From Epilithonimonas arachidiradicis (GTDB lineage: Bacteria > Bacteroidota > Bacteroidia > Flavobacteriales > Weeksellaceae), in the NCBI RefSeq assembly GCF_003610695.1, contig NZ_RAQH01000005.1, positions 124,001-188,000 on the forward strand: 64,000 bases of DNA. Reading direction: 5' to 3'. The notes below the pieces were generated by a model. That model searched no databases and was not told the origin of the DNA. It saw nothing but the letters and a program-made list of their open reading frames with translations. Shown here one piece after another: positions 58,579-64,000 of this stretch. Positions within the stretch are counted from its first letter, which is position 1. Each line of letters opens with the position of its first letter. The position numbers were made by a program, and so were the translations under genes.

Positions 58579-59589
58579 ATGTGCAAAGCTTCTTTCTTAT
58601 TAGTCTTTCTATTCTTTTCTAGTACTGTATTTTCTCAGAATTTTAAAAATGACAGTGTTAAAGTATTTGTTGATAAATCCATTGATCTGATGAAAACAAA
58701 TGCGGTTGATACGTCTAAGATAGATATCATCAGAAATGACCTGTACAGCAAGGGACAGAATCTTGCTAACGTTTCTGAGCTAGCTCCATTGTATGCTGAA
58801 GTGTTTGAACTGTTGGGCGATTATCACGGTGGTTTGAAGTATAAAGGCAAATCTTATGGATGGAATAAACCGCTTGGTGCCGGTAATGCTTATCTAAAAT
58901 CTCAGTTAAAGTCGGAGAAAAAGGTCGTCAGTCAATTGATTAATAAAAAGATTGGGTATATCAGGATTCCTGGTAACACTGATTTTGCTTTTAAGAAAGT
59001 GGACAGTATTGCCAATGATATTACTACACATATTAATGGGATTAATTCGGCTAAGGTTAATGCCTGGATTATAGACCTGAGAACGAATACAGGCGGTAAT
59101 ATGTATCCGATTTTACTGGGCTTGAAAGAATTTATCGGAAGTGACAATGTTGTATTTGGTGGCTTTAGAAATTCTAAAGGTGAATCGTCAGGGCAATGGG
59201 AAATCAAAGATGGTAAAATGCTGATTGATGGGATTGAGCTGGTTAGGCAGGTGCAGCTAAAAGCACCAGTTAAAAAGGATATACCAATTGTTATTCTGAC
59301 CAGCTGTTATACAGCCAGTGCAGGTGAAATGACCGCTATATCATTGATTGGAAGAAAGAATACTTATGTTGTTGGAGAACCAACAGCAGATTACACGACG
59401 GCAGTTCAGGGTTACAAAATTAATGCAGATGCCGGAATTAATCTGTCAACGGATTATGTAGTGGACAGGAATCTTAAAGTCTATAAAAACAATATCCAGC
59501 CTGACTTTGTGATTTTGGAAGGTGACAATCTGGAAGCTTTAATGAAAGACAGAAAAATCATAAAAGCTTTGGAAATGCTTAATAATTAA
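58579..59589 (+). CDS. S41 family (C-terminal-processing-like) peptidase, exported
   Basis: A 336-residue exported S41 peptidase. ATG 58579 gives a signal peptide (MCKASFLLVFLFFSSTVFSQ); the frame also opens at a TTG 21 bases earlier. The catalytic core has KIGYIRIPGNTDFAF, AWIIDLRTNTGGNMYPIL, PIVILTSCYTASAGEMTAISLIG with the nucleophilic Ser, and VGEPTADYTT. No PDZ domain is visible. It probably degrades periplasmic or surface peptides. It stands alone, about 200 bases after the truncated AraC gene, which may once have controlled it. A terminator follows at 59646. Confidence 0.88.
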   Translation: MCKASFLLVFLFFSSTVFSQNFKNDSVKVFVDKSIDLMKTNAVDTSKIDIIRNDLYSKGQNLANVSELAPLYAEVFELLGDYHGGLKYKGKSYGWNKPLGAGNAYLKSQLKSEKKVVSQLINKKIGYIRIPGNTDFAFKKVDSIANDITTHINGINSAKVNAWIIDLRTNTGGNMYPILLGLKEFIGSDNVVFGGFRNSKGESSGQWEIKDGKMLIDGIELVRQVQLKAPVKKDIPIVILTSCYTASAGEMTAISLIGRKNTYVVGEPTADYTTAVQGYKINADAGINLSTDYVVDRNLKVYKNNIQPDFVILEGDNLEALMKDRKIIKALEMLNN

Positions 59590-59645
59590 AGGTGTATCTT
59601 TAATTTTAGTATTAGTATTGTCTTGAGACTTTATGAATATATATC

Positions 59646-59670
59646 TAAATCCCAACTTCGTTGGGATTTA
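59646..59670 (+). terminator. Intrinsic terminator of the S41 peptidase gene
   Basis: TAAATCCCAAC (59646-59656) pairs with GTTGGGATTTA (59660-59670) over a 3-base loop, followed by a T run. Confidence 0.88.
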
Positions 59671-59808
59671 TTTTTTTATTAGTATGTTTTAGAAAATGCT
59701 TGATGTATTTTTCGGTTTTGCTTGATTTCTGTTTTCTGTGTTTTGTCATGGTTATTGGACGTTCTTGTCTTTATGGTATTTTTCATTTTGATTGATTTAA
59801 TTTGATAA

Positions 59809-60110
59809 TTATAGAAAAGTAATAAATTCCTCCGTTGGTTTGCATACCTTTTCATTCTTGAGGTTCCAGTCATTTTCCGTGTCACGGTAACCCACTGCCA
59901 AAAGCATCGAACTTCTAAGACCTTTGGCATGAAGATTTAGAAATTGATCCAAAGCTGCAGCATCAAAACCTTCCATTGGTGTGGTGTCGATTTCCAATGA
60001 TGCGGCGGCAGTAATTGCCAAACCTAAAGCAATGTTCGCCTGCTTTGCTGCGTGATGAAAATTCTCATCCAGACTCATATTTCCAAAGAATTGTTTGGCA
60101 AAATTTCTTT
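59809..60110 (-). pseudogene. C-terminal fragment of a nitroreductase family oxidoreductase
   Basis: From about 60108 the frame reads QRNFAKQFFGNMSLDENFHH, then ANIALGLAITAAASLEIDTTPMEGFDAAALDQFL and ends KVCKPTEEFITFL, the C-terminal half of an NfsB-type NAD(P)H-dependent nitroreductase with its usual PMEGFD motif. The FMN-binding N-terminal half is gone; the codons from 60192 down to 60108 are unrelated. It is a truncated relic. Confidence 0.8.
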
Positions 60111-60247
60111 GTCTTCGTACGACAATATTATTTGACGTGTCTATATATGAAACGCATGATGACAAAAAGATCCAAAGGGATTTATTGCTCAATACTATCG
60201 TGGCTTAATTTCTGTACAAGCTTTGACTCACCAAAAAAATATTTGTT

Positions 60248-60658
60248 ATGTATAAAAGATTCATTGCAGGTCTCGGAGGCGCAATAGCCCTGACTATACT
60301 GCACGAAACCGTCAGAAAAAATTGCAGTAATGTGCCGGAGGTCAATAAACTGGGTGAGGAAGCACTTGAAAAGGCACTTGATCATTTTGATGCAGCCATT
60401 GACAACCCTGATAAGCTTTATGCGGCGACATTAGCCGGAGATGTGTTAGGCAACGGCATCTATTACGCAGGAACTGCTACCAATAATGCGGGACTGCTTT
60501 CAGGTCTGGCTATGGGCGTGGGAACGGTATTGATCCCGGGCAAAATAGGTTTAGACGATGCTCCTGTTGCGGAAAATACCAGGAAGAAAATGATGACCAT
60601 AGGTTATTATCTTTTTGGAGCTTTGGTGACCAAGCTCATCTATGACCAAATTAAGTAA
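60248..60658 (+). CDS. Small hydrophobic protein of unknown function (136 aa)
   Basis: A 136-residue protein with an N-terminal hydrophobic stretch (FIAGLGGAIALTIL), a Gly-rich middle (AGTATNNAGLLSGLAMGVGTVLIPGKIGL) and a hydrophobic C-terminal helix (IGYYLFGALVTKLIYDQIK), so probably an integral or peripheral membrane protein. I do not recognise a function. It is followed by a strong terminator at 60732. Confidence 0.65.
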   Translation: MYKRFIAGLGGAIALTILHETVRKNCSNVPEVNKLGEEALEKALDHFDAAIDNPDKLYAATLAGDVLGNGIYYAGTATNNAGLLSGLAMGVGTVLIPGKIGLDDAPVAENTRKKMMTIGYYLFGALVTKLIYDQIK

Positions 60659-60731
60659 TATTCAAATGTTAAGCCTTAGCGGCACAACATTTGAATGTAA
60701 GCAATTGCCAAATCACACTCTATATATGAAA

Positions 60732-60765
60732 TAAATCCCCCACACTTTAATGAGTGAGGGGATTT
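60732..60765 (+). terminator. Intrinsic terminator
   Basis: AAATCCCC-x-ACACT pairs with AGTG-x-GGGGATTT around a short loop, followed by TTT, about 75 bases after the stop at 60658. Confidence 0.85.
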
Positions 60766-60810
60766 TTGTTGTAAGAAACAATATTAAGTAAATATTAGTA
60801 AGTTTGCTGT

Positions 60811-61113
60811 ATGAAGAGGAAGCCTCATTTCAAAGCCCTCCTTAATTACTATAGTTCAGAAGAAGGGGGTCTCGTGACGCCGGTTTCTCCAGGCTATCGA
60901 ACTGGAATTAGATTCCCTTTTGACAGCCAGGAATTTATAGGAATACAAATATTTCCTGATGGCCAACTCATTTTTTCGGGAGACATTGCTAATGTTGATA
61001 TGCAATTAGTCAATGCAGATCAGATTATAGAGAGGCTTTATGAAGGCATTGATTTCGAAATGGTGATTAATTCGAACGTCATTGGCACAGGAGTAATTGT
61101 AACAATGTATTAA
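60811..61113 (+). CDS. Stand-alone EF-Tu domain-3-like protein
   Basis: A 100-residue protein whose layout follows the third domain of elongation factor Tu: SSEEGGLVTPVSPGYRTGIRF corresponds to EEGGRxTPxxxGYRPxFxF, SGDIANVDMQLVNAD to the PGD segment, and FEMVINSNVIGTGVIVTMY to the RTVGAGVV ending. There is no GTPase domain. The EF-Tu-like beta-barrel binds tRNA or EF-Ts in EF-Tu; here the partner is unknown. The resemblance is from pattern recognition. Confidence 0.6.
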   Translation: MKRKPHFKALLNYYSSEEGGLVTPVSPGYRTGIRFPFDSQEFIGIQIFPDGQLIFSGDIANVDMQLVNADQIIERLYEGIDFEMVINSNVIGTGVIVTMY

Positions 61114-61272
61114 ATAATATAACTGTTTACAAATCACGATTTAGAATTAGTATTTTTAATTCAGAAAAAAGGAACTCTACAGTTATTTAGATGCTAACCA
61201 ATATAGTTGCGAAGTCTTTTATCAGAATTGCATAAAATTTGTTCATTTTTAATTTCACCAAAACAAATTATT

Positions 61273-61494
61273 ATGCAGTTTATCGATTTTAAAAAAGAAC
61301 ATTTTACGAAAGATGAAAATACCAATTCTTATTTGCTGGAAGTTCCAAAGGATGAAATAGGATTTGGAACAGTCAGTGTACATAAAAAAACAGAGGGTGA
61401 TCAGCTGGAAGAAGCAGATTATGAACTGGTAGATGACAGGGATAAAGTCACGATTAAGATGAAAAATCCTGAAGATATTAGGATTAATTTCTGA
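61273..61494 (+). CDS. Small protein of unknown function (73 aa)
   Basis: A 73-residue protein starting at ATG 61273 (MQFIDFKKEHFTKDENTNSY), acidic with many Lys/Glu pairs, no signal peptide. The frame is open back to 61207 but the preceding residues look non-coding. I do not recognise it. A strong terminator directly follows, supporting a real transcript. Confidence 0.55.
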   Translation: MQFIDFKKEHFTKDENTNSYLLEVPKDEIGFGTVSVHKKTEGDQLEEADYELVDDRDKVTIKMKNPEDIRINF

Positions 61495-61531
61495 AAAAAG
61501 CTTCAGGGTATAGTTACTCTGAAGCTTTTTT
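61495..61531 (+). terminator. Intrinsic terminator
   Basis: AAAAAGCTTCAG pairs with CTGAAGCTTTTT over a 12-base loop, followed by T, immediately after the stop of the 73-residue gene. Confidence 0.9.
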
Positions 61532-61980
61532 ACCAGATTATTAGTGCCTGCTTTGGTTACGCAAGGCTGAACGAGGTTTTCTTCAAATACGCCGAAACAG
61601 TCTTTCCATTGATAAGAGCAATAAACTATCTTTATATGGTTGTGGGAATGACCAATGCCGCAGCATTGCAAAGAAGTCACTCCTACATTACGATTTGTAC
61701 ATCTATATCTTTTCAATAAAATATGAATGAATGTAAAATACAAACATTTATCATACAAAATGTTAAATTTTAACCTCAAAAACTATTTTTCGAAGACCAT
61801 ATCAATTATCTTCAATTACTGATTAAATCTGAATATTTGTTTACATTCAATTAATATATTTATTACAACACATCATAACAAACTGATAATTAACAGGATT
61901 CGACAGGACAGTCGTCTTGGGGGTTGTTTCTAATTTTCCGTCACATCAAAAAGCCCTATTTCTAATTAATCAGAATTATT
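61532..61980. other. Intergenic region upstream of the pectate-lyase-like gene
   Basis: Bases 61545-61720 are less AT-rich than the rest and contain a small hairpin (CAATGC at 61653-61658 with GCATTG at 61663-61668); both strands have short open frames, so it may be an element scar. Near 61915 a short GAC-AGGACA-GTC stem lies in the presumed leader of the next gene. No gene is called. Confidence 0.35.
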
Positions 61981-64000
61981 ATGAAAGAAAAAATTCTACC
62001 TATTAAGCAAGTGCTCAAGTTTTATATGTTTTGTGCAGCAATTTCGATAACTACTCATCTTGATGCGCAAACATTGGCCTTTCCGGAAGCTACCGGTTTT
62101 GGAAGATATACAACAGGCGCAAGAGGGTCTGCCAATCCTGAGATTTACTTAGTAACCAATCTAAATGACAGCGGACCTGGTTCTTTTCGTGATGCTGTTA
62201 GCAAAGAAGGACGATTTGTTATATTCAAAGTTGGAGGTATTATAAACACTCAATCCCAAATCGTAATTGCAAAAAACACGACTATTGCAGGGCAAACGGC
62301 TCCGGGAGAAGGCATTGTCTTATTAGGGGCAAAAGTTACCTTCACCGGTGCTAGTAATACGATTGCCCGTTATGTGCGTATCCGCTACGGAAATACAACA
62401 CAAGGTCAGGATACATCAGGTCTGTCTAATGGTGCGAATATCATCCTCGATCATATGTCCTTTACTTGGGGGACAGACGAAGTTTTCTCTATAAATTGGG
62501 ATAACAAAGGTGAAAGCCCGGATAACATAACGATTCAGAATTCTATTATTGGGCAAGGTTTGCATCGTCATAATCATTCGGCCGGAGGATTGATGCAGCC
62601 TTCTGGCGGGAAAATCAGTTTAATTGGAAACTTGTATATCTGCAACAAAACCCGAAACAACAAAGTAAAAGGAATCAACGAATTCGTCAATAACATTGTT
62701 TACAATTGGGGAAATTATGGCAATACGTACGGTCATACAGAATCGGGCGACGCTTACATTATGGGCGGAGATTCAGCAGGAACTTCGGATGTGAATATCA
62801 TTAATAATTATTTTATTGGCGGACCAAATACAAGCAATACGGTTACAACACCTTTCAACAGAGGAAATGACAATTTTTCTTTGTACGGTTCTGGAAATTA
62901 TTTGGATAATAACAAAGATGGAATCCTGAACGGAACTTTGGTACCTTCGGATTTGACAGGTTTTCCTACTGGTGATATTAATTCCATCAAATCAGAGCCT
63001 TATGATTATCCAATGAAAAATCCAACTTTGACAGCTCAACAGGCCTATGACAAAGCGATTTTAAATGTTGGTGCATCCTATCCTAGACGTGACCAGGTCG
63101 AGAATCTGATGATTTCTGATTTGCAGTCAAAAGGAACAACAGCGACTTATGTTTATGTTCAATCTGACCTTACATCTCAATTTGGTTTTACCAATGGCGG
63201 CGCGGGACATGTTTATGGTGCTCCGGCTCCATTGGATTCGGATAATGACGGGATGCCAGATGTCTGGGAAGATGCAAACGGATTGGATAAATATACGCCT
63301 GATGCATTAAATGTAAGCAATACAAATGCTCCCTATTTAAATATTGAAGTCTATATCAACAGCTTGCCCTCTCAAACTCCGCCGGATTTTATTATTCCAC
63401 CAACAGATGTCAATTTCACGAATGTTGCGACAACAGAAGTTCCGCCAGCAAGTTCTTTCACAGTTAATTGGAGTGACAATTCAACAAACGAAACCAACTT
63501 TATTTTGGAACGTTCGACAGATGGAGCTAATTTTTCAGAAATAGCAACATTGGGAGCCAATATTGTAAGTTATAATGAAACGGGTTTAACTCCCAACACT
63601 CAATACTATTATAGAGTTAAAGCCATTAACGCCACAGAATCTTCCGTTTATACTTCTGTTGGATCCATTATAACGCCGCCGGTTCCTTCAGCTCCGACTA
63701 AAGCTACAAATCCTAATCCAACAACGGGAAATACCAATGTAGAATTGTCTAACGGAAGCTTGACAGTGAAATGGGCCGGAAGTACAAATACATCAAAATA
63801 TTCACTTTATTTTGGCACAAATGCTTCAAACCTAAGTAAAATTGCGGATGTTAATTATTCAACTTCGTCATCCTACCAATTGACAGGATTGAGTCCAGCA
63901 ACCATTTATTACTGGAGAATCGATGCCTCAAACGAAAAAGGAACTGCCACCGGTGATATTTGGAACTTTTATACATTGACCCCCACTCTCGTTGGACATT
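61981..64000 (+). CDS. Secreted pectate-lyase-like protein with fibronectin type III domains (cut by window edge)
   Basis: Open from ATG 61981 to the window end, at least 673 codons. A signal region (about residues 1-30, ending HLDAQT) leads to a parallel beta-helix typical of pectate lyases: VTNLNDSGPGSFRDAVSKEGRFVIFKVGG, IARYVRIRYG, NGANIILDHMSFTWGTDEVFS, then NNIVYNWGNYG. A DSDNDGMPDVWE segment near residue 420 is a calcium-binding thrombospondin-3-type motif. Two fibronectin III-like domains follow (NWSDNSTNETNFILERS and KWAGSTNTSKYSLYFG). It probably cleaves pectin-type polysaccharide outside the cell; a type IX secretion tail may lie beyond the window. Confidence 0.85.
   Translation, partial: MKEKILPIKQVLKFYMFCAAISITTHLDAQTLAFPEATGFGRYTTGARGSANPEIYLVTNLNDSGPGSFRDAVSKEGRFVIFKVGGIINTQSQIVIAKNTTIAGQTAPGEGIVLLGAKVTFTGASNTIARYVRIRYGNTTQGQDTSGLSNGANIILDHMSFTWGTDEVFSINWDNKGESPDNITIQNSIIGQGLHRHNHSAGGLMQPSGGKISLIGNLYICNKTRNNKVKGINEFVNNIVYNWGNYGNTYGHTESGDAYIMGGDSAGTSDVNIINNYFIGGPNTSNTVTTPFNRGNDNFSLYGSGNYLDNNKDGILNGTLVPSDLTGFPTGDINSIKSEPYDYPMKNPTLTAQQAYDKAILNVGASYPRRDQVENLMISDLQSKGTTATYVYVQSDLTSQFGFTNGGAGHVYGAPAPLDSDNDGMPDVWEDANGLDKYTPDALNVSNTNAPYLNIEVYINSLPSQTPPDFIIPPTDVNFTNVATTEVPPASSFTVNWSDNSTNETNFILERSTDGANFSEIATLGANIVSYNETGLTPNTQYYYRVKAINATESSVYTSVGSIITPPVPSAPTKATNPNPTTGNTNVELSNGSLTVKWAGSTNTSKYSLYFGTNASNLSKIADVNYSTSSSYQLTGLSPATIYYWRIDASNEKGTATGDIWNFYTLTPTLVGH

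Noticed and set aside
61255-61779. 174-residue minus-strand frame near the end of the window
   Set aside because: It overlaps a terminator and the 73-residue gene and has no recognisable domain.

Overview
The window looks like a chromosomal segment of a Bacteroidota bacterium, most likely a Chryseobacterium-type member of the Weeksellaceae. It is AT-rich. Promoters that can be read follow the Bacteroidota pattern (about -33 TTG, -7 TAnnTTTG), ribosome binding sites are weak, and the gene families are typical of that group (HupE/DUF6702/M1 peptidase trio, many Crp/Fnr and AraC regulators, CatB, YceI, pirin, TetR-controlled RND pump). No rRNA, tRNA or CRISPR array was seen. The genus is an inference from gene content, not from a marker gene.

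Layout. 1-11 kb is a general-stress block: a CinA-like protein and an SDR, two convergent Crp/Fnr regulators, a cyanophycinase-like peptidase, a DUF892 ferritin-like protein (YciE/YciF type), a large acidic KGG-repeat protein (YciG type), a DUF2383 protein, and a tight run of catalase HPII, low-affinity iron permease family protein and zinc alcohol dehydrogenase, with a small Ser/Thr-rich lipoprotein upstream. 11-18 kb is a complete RND efflux operon (adaptor, pump, outer-membrane channel) behind a TetR repressor, with several CTAAC-N3-GTTAG operators. 18-26 kb holds an M1 peptidase, HupE/UreJ and DUF6702 proteins, DUF1826, a beta-lactamase-fold hydrolase and an AraC regulator. 26-35 kb is a run of small redox and stress enzymes (cupin, isochorismatase-type hydrolase, pirin, YceI, NmrA-like, SnoaL-like, AhpD-like, peroxiredoxin-like) interleaved with Crp/Fnr genes. 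36-45 kb has two serine-hydrolase operons behind the same 28-base upstream element, a Tat-exported SDR, an orphan PDDEXK nuclease and a decapitated LytTR response regulator. 45-52 kb holds an ECF41-like sigma factor, an AhpD-like/GNAT pair opposite an Lrp regulator, and a co-directional run of AlaX, CatB, YbaK, a HAD phosphatase and a histidine phosphatase. 52-60 kb is a decay zone: two broken Crp/Fnr genes, a truncated IS481 element next to a beheaded AraC gene, and a nitroreductase fragment. The window ends in a secreted pectate-lyase/FN3 protein that runs off the edge.

How it fits together. The clearest unifying signal is regulatory. A TATGAT-N4-ATCATA-like (FNR-like) site lies 21-22 bases upstream of a TAnnTTTG-like -7 box in six places: the KGG gene, a decayed copy of the start of that gene, the lipoprotein/catalase group, the Tat-SDR, and two Crp/Fnr genes. 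The 198-residue Crp/Fnr proteins here have an FNR-like recognition helix (VET-x-IR) but lack FNR's iron-sulfur cysteines, so they are natural candidates to read this site and run a stress regulon. A second site, TTGACATTTGTCACA or close to it, occupies the same position at the cupin and YceI promoters and also precedes the isochorismatase gene; it surrounds a CRP-type regulator. Nine Crp/Fnr genes or gene relics in 64 kb, three of them broken, show strong local expansion and turnover of this family.
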